DNA from: Dama dama
Taxonomy: Eukaryota; Chordata; Mammalia; Artiodactyla; Cervidae
Length of the DNA stretch: 64,000 bases
Assembly: GCF_033118175.1 (NCBI RefSeq)
Contig: NC_083681.1
Coordinates: 16,572,001 to 16,636,000 of the forward strand
Direction: 5' to 3'
The position numbers and the translations under genes were made by a program. Below are positions 54,156 to 64,000 of the stretch, piece after piece; positions within the stretch are counted from its first letter, which is position 1, and every line of letters starts with the position of its first letter. The notes beneath the pieces are model-generated. The model saw nothing but the letters and a program-made list of their open reading frames with translations. It searched no databases and was not told where the DNA came from.

Positions 54156-54320
54156 AGAGTGTTTCAAGCTTGAGTGTGTCTATAAGTCAATGCCCTGAGG
54201 GATCTTGCTAAGCTGCAGATCATTATCCAGTAGGTCTAGGGTGGGACCTGAGAATCTGCTTTTCTTCTAAGGGATGCTGATGCTATGGGTCCTCTGACCC
54301 ACTTTGAGTAGCCAGGTCCT
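54156..54320 (+). mobile_element. MER5-type hAT DNA transposon remnant
   Basis: 'tttcaagcttgagtgtg', 'atccagtaggtctagggtgggacctgagaatctgcttttc', 'gatgctgatgctatgggtcc', 'cactttgagtagcc' match the non-autonomous MER5 family (hAT-Charlie). It separates two L2 pieces. Confidence 0.7.
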
Positions 54321-54339
54321 GCCACACTGCTTGCCTGTG

Positions 54340-54960
54340 TGTCCTCTCTGCTTGCAGTACATCCCATTCTTTCCATCCTCACAGCTGTTGCCTTATTGGA
54401 ATCCTTTCACATCTCTTATCCAGATGATCTGATCTCTCAGCTGCTCTTCCTGCCTCAGTTTCCTGGAGGTCCGACACCTGGCTCATACAGCTTCAGAGCA
54501 TCTTTCTATGGATGATATTTAAACCCAATCATGTTGTCTCTCTTCAGATTCCTTGTCACCTTGTAGGGAAAAAAATCCAAGCTCCTCACTATGGCTTTCA
54601 AGGCTCTACCCTGCCGAGTTTTCTGGCCCTAACTCTTATAGGGTGCTCTCACACCCCACACTCGTGCCCTATCAAAGCCTTTGCAGTTCCTGGAACTCAC
54701 TAGTCTGTTTCATTCCTCCCTACCTTTACTCAGGCTGCTGACTCTCCCTACAAGACTGTCCCCCAACTCCAACTGCCTATCAGATGTCCACGTGCACACT
54801 CTGACTTACTCCCCCCGGGTGGGAAGCATTTCCAAGGATTCCCCTCTCCAAGGAAGACTGGCAGTTCCCTCACCAAATCCAAGCTCATACTGCTCACTGA
54901 ACAACAGGCCAGCAAATCGAGAGACAAGTCGTTGGGACAAGAAATCAGGACTTCATTCAG
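54340..54960 (+). mobile_element. L2 LINE region
   Basis: Forward L2 blocks, clearest at 54565-54640 ('aatccaagctcctcactatggctttcaaggctctaccctg'). The rest is diverged. Frames 54512-54992 (+) and 54748-55029 (-) lie on it. Confidence 0.5.
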
Positions 54961-55245
54961 AAAGTTGGCAGGCCAAGAAGATGGTGGACTAATGTCCCAA
55001 AGAACCATCTTTCCTGAGTTAAATTCCAAACTTCCTTAATACTAGAATGGATGGGATAAAATCCTGGATCTGAGATGTGTTCATTTCTTCCTTCCTGCAG
55101 CCATTTGCAGGTGGGTCTGGTCAGGAAGCTTCCTGTGGGCTAAACAAAGGTATTTTAGCTTAGTGCTCATTACACAGGAGGCAGGGGTCCTACAAGTGGG
55201 TCATTATGTATACTTTAAGCTATAGGCAACATCCCTTTACTGATG

Positions 55246-55472
55246 GTGTGTGCGCATGCTAAGTTGCTTCAGTTGTGTCTGACTCTGTGTGACCCTGTGG
55301 ACTGTAGCCCACCAGGCTCCTCTATCTGTGGGATTCTCCAGTCAAGAATACTGGAGTAGGTTGCCATGCCCTCCTCCAGGAGATCTTCCTGACCTAGGGA
55401 TCGAACCCAAGTATCTTACATCTCCTGTATTGGCAGGCGGGCTCTTTACCACTAGGGCCACCTGGGAAGCCC
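55246..55472 (-). mobile_element. Bov-tA SINE
   Basis: Reverse copy, 'gcgcatgctaagttgcttcagttgtgtctgac' to 'accactagggccacctgggaagccc'. Confidence 0.9.
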
Positions 55473-55599
55473 TTCTTTAGTGAGTAACCTGTAGCAAAAG
55501 CAATAGAATACAAAGGTTAAAATAATTTGCTCTTCCCTACGACAGCTTGGGTTTCACTGTAGCTCCCTATCTTATTTACAGGGCAGCCTCCTCTTCGTC

Positions 55600-55772
55600 A
55601 CAGGGCTTCCCAGGTGAAGTTAGTGGTAAAGAATCTGCCTGCCAATGAAGGAGACATAAGATACTTGGGTTTGATCCCTGGGTCAAGAGAATCCCACAGA
55701 CAGAGGAACCTGGTGGGCTACAGTCCATAGGGTTGCAAAGAGTCAGACAATACCGAAATGACTTAGAACGCA
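55600..55772 (+). mobile_element. Bov-tA SINE with internal deletion
   Basis: Forward head 'agggcttcccaggtgaagttagtgg' through 'ggtttgatccctgggtcaag', then directly 'gaatcccacagacagagg' to 'gagtcagacaataccg'. About 45 bp of the Bov-A body ('ccactccagtattcttgcc') is missing. Confidence 0.88.
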
Positions 55773-55814
55773 TGCATGCACTCCTCTTTCTAGGCAGTGA
55801 GTCCTTTGAGCACA

Positions 55815-56110
55815 CAACTGTCCCCCATTCACTGTTACCCTCACACCTGGCACATAGTTGACACTTAAGTCATGTGTAAAATATATGGATGGATGATGTC
55901 ATGCTTTGCTCCAGATGCTACATTTTAAAGGGGAGCCTTTGATACACTGGAGTCCTTCTAAGGAAGGAACTCCAGCATTGCCAGAATCCCTGTGATGTGA
56001 GAAACAATTCAAAGAAAAATCTAAACATAAAGCCTAAAGAAAAGATGTGGCCACACATAGTAGGTGCTCAATAACTATTTACTGAATGAGTGAACAAATG
56101 AGTCATAATA
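55815..56110 (+). mobile_element. L2/MIR 3'-end remnants
   Basis: Two tails: 'cacacctggcacatagttgacacttaag' (about 55840) and 'cacatagtaggtgctcaataactatttactgaatgag' (about 56053-56090), both forward. Confidence 0.5.
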
Positions 56111-56393
56111 GCTCTCTTCATATGGAGCTTTCAGGTAGAAGAGTGTACATGCATCTTGAGTCACCTGTAGTTCCAGAGGCTCCAACATTATATCTGAGGC
56201 AGAGGTTTCTGTCCAAGAAAATAATGAATTTCCTAACAAGACCAAGATGTGCCAAATTGTACTTCCTTTGGGAGCCGTCTAAATGTTTATCTTTCTTTTA
56301 CAAAGATAAAAACAAAATAACACAACAAAGTCTCTGGACCAAGTTAGAGTTATTTTTGTGGCAAATGACAGGAAAAAAAGTTAAGTTGTGGAC

Positions 56394-56598
56394 GTGTGTG
56401 TTAGTTGCCCAGTCGTGTCCAACTTTGTGACCCCATGGACTGTAGCCTTCCAGGCTCCTCTGGCCATGGGATTCTGCAGGCAAGAACACTGGAGTGGGTT
56501 GCCATGCCCTATTCCAGGGGATCTTTCCAACCCAGGGATTGAACCCAGGTCTCCCACATTGCGGGCAGATTCTTTACCATCCGAGGCACCAGAGAACT
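56394..56598 (-). mobile_element. Bov-tA SINE
   Basis: Reverse copy, 'gtgtgttagttgcccagtcgtgtccaac' to 'ccgaggcaccagagaac'. Frame 56388-56600 and neighbours are its translations. Confidence 0.9.
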
Positions 56599-57505
56599 AA
56601 GTTATGGGTAGTTTTTTGTCTCCAATAATGTCATCAGGACTCTCTCTCCCCTGCGATCTCACCACCCCCCCCAGTTTCCCCTGTGTTGGCTTCAGTGTAG
56701 AGGAACTCAGAACTCCACTCACTTCTCACCAAAGCAAAGACAGGACCCGCTCCACTGACAAGACCAGCGGGGGCCGTGACTGAACAAAGCCCAGCGGTCC
56801 TGGAAGGCGGCTCTCTGCTGCACAGAGGACCATCTCCCATGTAGGACCCAGCATACCTGAGGGAGAACAGAACAGGACTGAGGATGAAGGAGGGGGCAAT
56901 TTCCAAGGCTAACACTGGCCAAGAGTTACCTGAAGGCAAAATAAGAGCCGGAGGGCAAAAATAGCACTTAGCCACCACAGCCTGAGCTTGTTGTGCATTC
57001 TAGAACCTGTAACTGCATTGTCCTTGTCCCTGTTCTAGAACTTGTAAGTGCATTCACTATTACATTCACCCATAATAGAAACTCAGCTGACAACCACCGG
57101 TTGAGCATTTCAACCCATATTTTACTACCCTGAAAAGATGTCACTATTCACATAACATAGACCAGAAGATTTTCTTTATTCGTTTCGCCAAAAAAAAAAA
57201 AAACAACGTTGTTATTGTATTGAAGATAGGTTGGGGGCGGGGGGTGGGGGGAAACTGTCCTCATGAAACCTGTAATCTTGCCTTGGAGAAAGCAGCCAAG
57301 TAAAACAACAATCAAAAAGTAGGTGACAAGCACTTTAAGAAAAACAACCCATCTCCATCTTGTTATATTGAGAGAGAAAAAGATACAGGGAAAGTTTCAT
57401 CACACTCCTTCATGACCAAACATTAGTTTCCTTTGGTAACGCAACTGGCTGCCTCTCTGGATTAGGATATAAATTAGCAGAAAGGTCATTTTGGCCAAAG
57501 TCATC
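56599..57505. other. Unassigned non-coding stretch
   Basis: No gene or repeat recognised. Minus-strand frames 56634-56978 and 56719-56922 have no known domain. An A run (57191-57204) and a G-rich tract (about 57230-57250) are present. Confidence 0.5.
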
Positions 57506-57509
57506 TCAG

Positions 57510-58152
57510 TGTTTCCCTGGCATGGCAGCTGAAGCAAAGGGATCCAAGTTCTTGGAGCGCTCAGTTTCAAAGCTGGAAAAACTCATGGATGTAACATCAC
57601 AGACTCTGGAAATCAGCACCTTCAGGGCCTAGAAAACAACAGATCACTTCATGCGAAATGAGCCACTCCTATCGGTGGCTGGGTCTATAAAAAAATCTTT
57701 TTTAAAAAAAGGAGAAAGTGAGGAGATAGCCAAAGTCCTGATTCCCACACCATTTAATCCCTCTGCCTCCCACACTTCACACTTGGTGGTCAGTTTCACT
57801 TACCTTTCTCAGGCTGATGTTTTGAACTTCTATCATGATCCCACAGAGTATATGACCTCTCAGGTGTCCCCTTGGCTGTGGACATCCTTTTCTCTGTCCA
57901 TAGTGACGTGGCGTACAACTTGTCCTTCAGAATCTGCTGCAGCTGAAAGGGTTGGGTGGTAACTCCTTTCTCAGGCAGAGAATAGTGCTTTCTTTTACTT
58001 GCTGCTGAGGCCTTGGTGACACATTTCAGGTAATTTAGGTCTTGAGTGATGACGGTGGTCACTGACTTACAAAGCTCATCAGAAGACTGATCTCTGCTTC
58101 TCACCTTGCTTTTAAAAATTCCCCTGTGGTTTATTAAAACCTTAGTTGCCAC
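57510..58152 (-). other. Possible two-exon fragment of an unrecognised gene or gene relic
   Basis: On the minus strand an open frame (57796-58152; its first codon is GTG, so it is more likely an internal exon) ends near a consensus donor, exon base 57804 followed by GTAAGT. 175 bp on, a good acceptor (GTTGTTTTCTAG) opens at 57628. Spliced in phase, the frame gains about nine codons (ending DFQSL) and stops. The predicted peptide is lysine- and serine-rich with no domain I recognise. Chance ORFs of this length are common in this window, so the splice signals are the main evidence. Confidence 0.3.
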
Positions 58153-58240
58153 TGTTAATTGGCGTACTATACTTACACTGAGTTAAGGGATATCTTTAAA
58201 AAAAAACTGCTCTGAGTTACTCTGTTATCCTTTTTTGCAG

Positions 58241-58378
58241 GAGGCACAGATGTGCTCCACTCAGGTGATCGAAGAGGCAAAGGGTTCCATTGTAATTACT
58301 GGCCCACGCTGTGGGCCCAGCTGGGCTGACATTTTAATTTCTGTCTCTTCTGTGGCTTCCATTATCCTGGGGGCCAAG
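58241..58378 (+). other. Possible 138-bp exon on the plus strand
   Basis: Bounded by a strong acceptor (CCTTTTTTGCAG, ending 58240) and a donor (AAG then GTATAA, from 58379). The 46 codons between are open in phase 0, ending in a hydrophobic stretch (ADILISVSSVASIILGA). No homology is recognised. A 34-codon ATG frame is also open on the minus strand (58362 to 58261), so strand and reality are uncertain. Confidence 0.25.
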
Positions 58379-58380
58379 GT

Positions 58381-58830
58381 ATAAACGTGTCTGGAATCAC
58401 AATTTGTGGAAAGTTAGTAAAATTCTGGAACGGGGCCAGGACCGTTCACGGCTTGGGATGGATTTCTTGGAGTCTCTCCAAATGTATGGGTTGTCCATTA
58501 GTGCCACGTGGCCAGACTTGAGCCTAGAATAGATGGTTAAGGCAAAATTATGCTTACTGCCCTGGTTGTACAATGGAAGAAAACGGAGGTGAGAGGTCTG
58601 GAGAGGGTTGCTTCAGTGCTTTAGAAGGTTGGTTCTATAGAGAAATGCTTCTTGGGCGTATAAAGGCGTTAGGGTGTTCAGAAAGCAGTTATTATATAGA
58701 CATAAAAGATGAATTACAGGGAAATTAATGGCTAAGAATGAAAAGGTTCTGATTTGCAGAAGATGTTCCGCCTCCCAAAAAGAAAGTAGTTCTATATAAT
58801 GAATTAAAGCCTGGCACCCTGGTTCAGCCT
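58381..58830. other. Unassigned non-coding stretch
   Basis: No gene or repeat recognised. Confidence 0.5.
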
Positions 58831-58834
58831 GGGT

Positions 58835-58990
58835 AGGTGTCTCAGCTTCACCAGTTACCAGCTGTATGTCTTTGAGAAAGTTAATTTCTCAGAAAAGCAG
58901 CAGTCTTGCAAAGTTAGGGTTAAGTGAGGAAATACATATAAAATGTATAGCATAATGCCTGACATACAGAAAGGGTTACTTCAAGCCTTA
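58835..58990 (+). mobile_element. MIR SINE
   Basis: Forward MIR: 'cttcaccagttaccagctgtatgtctttgagaaagttaatttctc', 'aaatgtatagcataatgcctgacatac'. Confidence 0.65.
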
Positions 58991-59030
58991 TAAGGAAACA
59001 GAAAGGGTTACTTCAAGCCTTATAAGGAAA
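58967..59030. repeat. Perfect 32-bp tandem duplication
   Basis: 58967-58998 and 58999-59030 are identical (starting CAGAAAGGGTTACTTCAAGC). It lies at the MIR's 3' edge. Confidence 0.97.
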
Positions 59031-59239
59031 CAATCTAAAATGTTATAATCCAGTAGCTTATAAGGTTTAGGGGGTCTCAAACTGCCTTGGGAATTGGATG
59101 AAAACTATGGATTCTTGTTTCTCAAGGGAAAAAAAAATAAAATTTTTGTACACAATTTAAGGAATTCAAGTACACGAAAGAGTACAACCATAGACTTCAG
59201 GTTATTTCAGGTTTTTTCTTCTAGGGCTAGACTCATTCC

Positions 59240-59515
59240 TGGAGAAGGCCATGGCAACCCACTCCAGTACTCTTGCCTGGAAAATCCCATGGACGGAGGA
59301 GCCTGGTAGGCTGCAGTCCATGGGGTTGCACAGAGTTGGGCATGACTGAGCGACTTCACTTTCACTTCTCCCTTTCATGCATTGGAGAAGGAAATGGCAG
59401 CCCACTCCAGTGTTCTTGCCTGGAGAATACCAGGGACAGGGGAGCCTGCTGGGCTGCCGTCTATGGGGTCACACAGAGTCGGACATGACTGAAGCAACTT
59501 AGCAGCAGCAGCAGC
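59240..59515 (+). mobile_element. Bov-A2 SINE with (AGC)n tail and target-site duplication
   Basis: Two Bov-A units ('ggagaaggccatggcaacccactcc', 'ggagaaggaaatggcagcccactcc') joined by 'cttcactttcacttctccctttcatgc', ending in (AGC)n at about 59501-59515. AGACTCATTCC flanks it (59229-59239, 59516-59526). Clear structure and matching flanks suggest a young copy. Confidence 0.95.
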
Positions 59516-59526
59516 AGACTCATTCC

Positions 59527-61977
59527 CCTGAGAGAGAATAAAGACATCAGTTTTATTTAATTTTTTATGATTTTTGATCATTTATAATTATAGTCTCTCA
59601 ACTTTTTAGAACTGGAGGGAATTTTACCTAGTAAAAACACCCCCCACCTATTTTTTTTGGGAAGTAGCAATACTAAGGCCCTAGGAAAACTTGGTGTTTC
59701 AAATAAGCAGGGAACTCTATCAATTTCATATTTTTATAGTTAAAAAGCTTAACTTTCTCTTTATCAACTGTCTTTCATGTTCAAGACGCTCCTTAAAATT
59801 TATTATATTTCTGCCCCATTTTCAGTCCTGTTCTCTGAAAGATATCTACAGACTTCAGAAGCTCATGTTCATTCAAAGCCCATGATACACACAAAGATCT
59901 TTTTCTCCTTTGTGTATACTAGTTAGCGTATTAAAATCTACCCTGCCATACTCATTTGATATTGCACTATTTAATGGAGCAGAGCCTTGCTGCAATGCAG
60001 CACTAGAGTACAACTGTAATAATTTCATCAGGCAGGAATTCAAATTAACAAAGACGTATCTGGACAGGCTAAGAGACAGATGTGCCTGGAATGAAGAGAA
60101 CCCAGACAGAAATGTGTGCTCTCAGGGGGCTTACAGTCTATGACAAATGATCTTTGCTTTTGGGAGTATTTGGCTGGAGTTGAGAGTCTGTTCTTAGGAC
60201 CAGAGACAACCTGAAAGGTTACAGTTATGTGAATTCTACCCCTGCCTCCAACACTTTTCCTCAAGGAAAAACAATAGCCGACTTAGCACAGGCAGCATAA
60301 CACATAGGATGGCCAAAATGTGCCTGGGCGAAATCCCACAGTACCTTCCCCCGGCCAGAGCATGAACCACTTCAGTTGGCAAACAGGCCATGCTTAGACA
60401 AGTCGTCTCGAGGCTTCCCACTGCAAAAATAGTATTAGCTCTTCTACTTTGCTTCCAGGATACTTTGGGTGACTTTTGAGGGGAATGTGAATAGGAGAGC
60501 AAAAGCCCTGGGGTTGGTGGTTTGCTCCAGTGAAAAGGGACCAGGAAGCAGGGCTGATGATGGAGAAAAAAGCCCGATGAAATTAAAGGGATGGGACATT
60601 GGCACATGAAAAGTCAGAAGTAGGTCAGATAAGTGACATGCCAAAGTCAAGAGATATTAAAAGGCTCTGAAAAATCATAATGATCTTGTTGCATGTGTTT
60701 CTGGAGAAGCAGAGGTGACTCGAGGTTGGTGAGGCTAACGTGTCATTGGGATCCTTGGGCTCTGAGGAATCAACCTGATCTCACTCAGAAATAGGGTCAA
60801 ATGATGTCAGTGAAGCCCTGAAGACAAAGAGCAAATAGAACAAAGCTGAGGTGGTGCTGAGCCGGCTCAGGAACCCACAGGTGGGGCTGGAACTGCTCTT
60901 CACCCCAGGCCCTTGTCCTGCCTTGGGGGTCACATGGCTGGTCTTTACCTGGAAGCTCTTTAGGGCAGCCCCAGGGCTATAAGCCCCTGCACACACCCAA
61001 GCATCAGCCTTCCCTTTGCTTTTTCCACCTAGAAAAATCTTACCGCTCCTCGTAATCCTCCACATCTGGAAGCTTATGTTTATCTGGCTAAATATACTCC
61101 TCAGTTCTTTGGGGAAAAAAAAAGGGAAGAAAACTCTTCTTGATGCTCTCAGGAGGATCCAACTCAGACTTGGCTTCAGGGCCTTTCCACCTGAGATGTC
61201 CCTGTCTAAGCAACAAAGAACTATAGTGAAAAAGCAAAAATTATGTACATGATATCTGAGGAAGGTGAAATCGACCTAAATGAGCTACATCATCCAAGAG
61301 AACACACTTATTTTCTCATGACATGGTAATGTGGTGACTTCTTTCATGGGTGCTCCTATTTTGCAGGCTGCAATATTTTTGGCAGATGAATCGCTTATCT
61401 CTTCTACCAGTGAATGCTTTGATAGACAACAGTATAAATATCCTGTAGCCTGGGTCCTTGGTTTTGTAAACAGCCAGGAAATAAATACGGCATTTGCCTG
61501 ATGACCAAGGCAGACTCATAAATAGACTTCTATAAACAGAGGGCAATTGTAAAAGGCAAAGATGAAATAACCCATGGCTTGGTCCATGCTTTATATATCC
61601 TCCCCATTTACACTTCCCAGAAGACCCTCTCAGCCCAGACCTATATTTAAAAAAAACCAGACCTATTTATAGTATGGTTAGCTTCTTACTAGAGTCATAC
61701 AAAATGTATCAGGCATGTTATCTTTTGTGATATTGTCCATATTCCTAAAGGTAGTTAGTTGCCTCTTATAGATCAAAACTGAGATCGTTAGCTACTGGCT
61801 AGCAGGCAAAGATCTTGACGGCAAGAGCCAGAGCACTCTATCTCAGGATTTCAGCTCTTAAATGGGAATAATACTTTCTTTTCATTAACTGACAAGCTGC
61901 AGCTCTTCTGTCAGAAGCTTAAGGAATGATTTTGACTCACTAGCTCTAGCTTTTTGCCTTTTCATACTCTAGGAAAA
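59527..61977. other. Unassigned, probably single-copy stretch
   Basis: About 2.4 kb with no recognised repeat. Frames at 59910-60143, 60236-60607 (-, 123 codons) and 60781-61065 (-) have no known domain. 'tttgctttttccacctagaaaaatcttaccgc' near 61016-61047 has an acceptor-like look, without an exon I can support. Confidence 0.45.
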
Positions 61978-61988
61978 AGAATTTGTTG

Positions 61989-62112
61989 GGAGTTCCCTGG
62001 CGGTCCAGGAGTTAGGACTCCTCAATTCCACTACAGAGGGCCTGGGTTCAATCCCTGGTTGGGGAAACAAGATCCCACAAGCTGCACAGCATGGCCAAAA
62101 AAGAAAAAAAAG
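61989..62112 (+). mobile_element. CHR-type tRNA-Glu SINE with target-site duplication
   Basis: 'ggagttccctggcggtccaggagttagg', 'gggcctgggttcaatccctggttgggg', 'agctgcacagcatggcc' and an A-rich tail. AGAATTTGTTG flanks it (61978-61988, 62113-62123). Confidence 0.93.
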
Positions 62113-62167
62113 AGAATTTGTTGACAGCAGGACACATAAAGGCATATATTCATGTGTGTGGATGCAC

Positions 62168-62300
62168 TGTTATTATTGTCTAATCACTCAGTCGTGTCTG
62201 ATTCTTTGCAACCACCATGGACTATAGCCCGCCAGGCTCCTCTGTCCATGGGATTTCCCAGGCAAGAGTACTGGAGTGGGCTGCCACTTCCTACTCCAGT
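62168..62300 (-). mobile_element. Truncated Bov-tA SINE
   Basis: Reverse copy of the 3' Bov-A part only, 'gtctaatcactcagtcgtgtctgattc' to 'ctgccacttcctactccag'. The tRNA-derived head is absent. Confidence 0.9.
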
Positions 62301-62375
62301 GTGGATGCATATACCTCACATACAAGCCCAAGTTCCAGGGAAGATGGTCTTTCTTCATCTAGAGAGAGGTTAGAA

Positions 62376-62403
62376 TGTTGTCATTTAATTGTTGTCATTT
62401 AAT
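62376..62403. repeat. Perfect 14-bp tandem duplication
   Basis: TGTTGTCATTTAAT occurs twice in a row. Confidence 0.95.
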
Positions 62404-62690
62404 TTCTCCTGACAACTTAGATTCTTCATTTTCCAACAGGATCTCTGACACAGAATTCTCTATCTTATAATGTGACTGAACAGACTAACTAATAGAAGAC
62501 CAAAATGTATTTTGCAAGCACAATTGCAGTGAAGATGCTTGATGATCCACCTTGCATGTTACCAAGTACTTGAGCCCTTTTAAATCAAATACAGTGGTAA
62601 ATGGCACCAGGGTGCCCAAAACATTAAAATACAAATAAATTTCAATTGCAGTTGAACAAATATATTATTGCTGTATGAAAACTTTTAAAA
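62404..62690. other. Unassigned AT-rich stretch
   Basis: Nothing recognised. Confidence 0.5.
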
Positions 62691-62694
62691 GTAA

Positions 62695-62835
62695 TAATAA
62701 TAGCTAACATCTATTGAGTGCGCATAAAAGGAGGGACACTGTTCTATGCACTTTACATAAATTTTTTCATTTAATCCTCAAAAAGCTCTACACAGTAATT
62801 ACTAAAAAAAATGAAATTTGAAGGGTTTTTCAACA
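62695..62835 (-). mobile_element. MIR SINE
   Basis: Reversed MIR: 'aataataatagctaacatctattgagtgcgc', 'ctgttctatgcactttacataaattttttcatttaatcctcaaaaagctct'. Confidence 0.7.
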
Positions 62836-63317
62836 GTGACTAGATTATATAATATTAAGATAGAAAAAAGTTTCAATTTCTCCCTTACAGAGCTCTTAGG
62901 TAACACATTTCAGGTCATAGTTGAAGTTCCACTGGTATAATGTATTTCCAATTGTTTCTATCCCTTGGCATTCCAGTTCCCCCCAGACATGTGAACCTCT
63001 AGATGTTTGGGTCTTCTTGGAGAAAGAAAATGCAAAGTGATAGGTCTCGAATATACAGAAAGAACAGTAGAGTTGTCGAATCAACAGCAAGTCCAGCACA
63101 ACCACAATCCTTCTGGGATGGCCCCAGGGGGAGCACCACTTTCTTTAATTCCCCATCCACAACGTTTCCACAGGTGTGGCAGAGAGGACCTCATTGGTCA
63201 GGTGAAGCATCTCCTTTATTTTCCAAGATCTTAGCAAACCCCAAGAACTATTGTACCTGCAAGAGAGAGAATGGGTTCAAGGGTGGCGGAGTGTACATTA
63301 GAATAAACCCAATATAA
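62836..63317. other. Unassigned non-coding stretch
   Basis: No gene or repeat recognised. Frames 63003-63317 and 63007-63234 overlap in different frames without a known domain. Confidence 0.5.
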
Positions 63318-63631
63318 GTGAGAAAGAAAGAGAGAGGAGAAGAGGAAAGACAGAACGGAGGAGGAGGAGGGAGGGGAGGAGAAAGCAGAGGAGAGGAAGG
63401 AGGAGGGGGATGGAGGGGAGGGCGTAGAGGAAGTGGAGGAGGAGGGGAGGGAAGGGGGAGGATGGAGAAGGGGGAAGGGGAGGAGGGAGAAGAATGGGGA
63501 GGACGGGGAGGAAGTGGAGGAGGCAGGGAGGGAAGAAAAGAGGAGGGAGAAGTGGGGAGGAGGAGGAAGGGGGAAGGAAGGGGGAGGAGGGAGAAGGATG
63601 GGGAAGAGGAGGAGGGAGGGGGAGAGAGACA
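63318..63631 (+). repeat. Polypurine (GGA/GA-rich) tract, about 310 bp
   Basis: The plus strand is almost entirely A and G, built from irregular GGAGGA, GGGGA and GAAG units with only rare C or T interruptions. It can form triplex (H-DNA) or G-rich structures. Five overlapping frames (63231-63742) translate it into Glu/Gly/Arg or Ser/Pro/Leu runs and are not genes. Confidence 0.97.
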
Positions 63632-64000
63632 CTTAGAAAAGGGAGAAAAAGTAGTGGCTTCCGCAGAGACAAAGCGTGTGAGGAACAGGAATGGAAACCA
63701 AGACTATTCCAGATTTATCGTGGCTACCTGAGTTGCACTTGAGCTCCTCCGAAGGTAGTGATTGGCCCTACAGTAACAGATCACTTGTTCAGGCATATTC
63801 CTCATCTGGCAGGTTGAGTCAAATGAAAATATTTATACCTGTTCATAGTTACATACCTGGTCCTCTTCATTATTTCATAAAGACCACCATAGTGGTCTTT
63901 AACTTTGCAAATTGACTCAAAGTTGCCCTCATTTACTTAATTTTTTTCTTCACTACTTAATTCTTGGAAATGTTCAGAGACATTTAACTTTCATTTCTGT
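63632..64000. other. Unassigned non-coding stretch
   Basis: Nothing recognised. 'aaagaccaccatagtggtcttta' (about 63880-63902) holds a short perfect inverted repeat. Confidence 0.5.

Noticed and set aside
56634..56978. 114-codon minus-strand frame
   Set aside because: No domain or splice context; other minus-strand frames overlap it.
57230..57252. Canonical G-quadruplex near 57.24 kb
   Set aside because: Only three long G runs with no clear fourth run, so it does not meet the four-run pattern seen at 47430-47454.
60236..60607. 123-codon minus-strand frame
   Set aside because: No known domain, no splice support, and of a length expected by chance in 64 kb.
63231..63742. Several frames of 67-137 codons on both strands
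   Set aside because: All are translations of the polypurine tract into low-complexity Glu/Gly/Arg or Pro/Ser/Leu runs.
1..64000. CRISPR array, operon, phage or other prokaryotic defence system
   Set aside because: No regularly spaced short repeats with unique spacers, and no dense directional ORFs. The repeat content is that of a ruminant chromosome.

Overview
The window is nuclear DNA from a ruminant, most likely a bovid. The evidence is its repeats: many tRNA-Glu-derived Bov-tA SINEs, dimeric Bov-A2 SINEs, older CHR-type SINEs shared with other cetartiodactyls, and several BovB (RTE-clade) LINE copies, over a background of L1, L2 and MIR. Nothing looks bacterial or viral in layout: there are no operons, no ribosome binding sites and no dense long ORFs. 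I could not separate cattle, sheep, goat or related species by eye.

No host protein-coding gene can be called with confidence. The longest meaningful reading frames belong to retrotransposons: an L1 ORF2 C-terminus at 15835-16653 (-), BovB reverse transcriptase at 49233-49859 (-) and 27170-29173 (-), a BovB endonuclease part at about 50470-50950 (+), and BovB C-terminal parts at 22418-22768 (+) and 47544-48083 (-). Most other open frames are short, overlap on both strands, or run through SINEs, and I left them out. Weak host-gene hints are a start codon next to a splice donor at 127-146, a strong acceptor at about 11404, a splice-flanked locus at 57510-58378, and two GC-rich promoter-like patches at 9040-9440 and 44990-45420 with CRE, CCAAT and ETS-like sites.

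Layout. 0-8.6 kb: old MIR/L2/L1 fragments with two young SINEs. 8.6-13 kb: Bov-tA copies, the CRE cluster, an old L1 tail and split MIRs. 13-18.5 kb: a perfect hairpin, two L1 3' ends (one with a clean target-site duplication), SINEs and a possible LTR hit by a BovB fragment. 18.5-26 kb: AT-rich unassigned DNA, BovB and L2. 26.9-30 kb: an L1 with an inverted 5' part, itself hit by a 2-kb BovB. 30-45 kb: mostly old repeats, SINEs and unassigned DNA. 45-51.1 kb: the second promoter-like patch, a BovB between 88/92-bp direct repeats, and a 2.3-kb BovB with an inverted 5' part. 51.3-64 kb: L1, MER5-type and L2 remnants, SINEs, the splice-flanked locus and a 310-bp polypurine tract.

The most informative theme is retrotransposon insertion mechanics: several insertions keep readable target-site duplications, two have 5' inversions, and one lies between unusually long direct repeats. 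Repeat family names come from remembered consensus features, not a database search, and repeat edges are accurate to roughly 10-30 bp unless a duplication fixes them.
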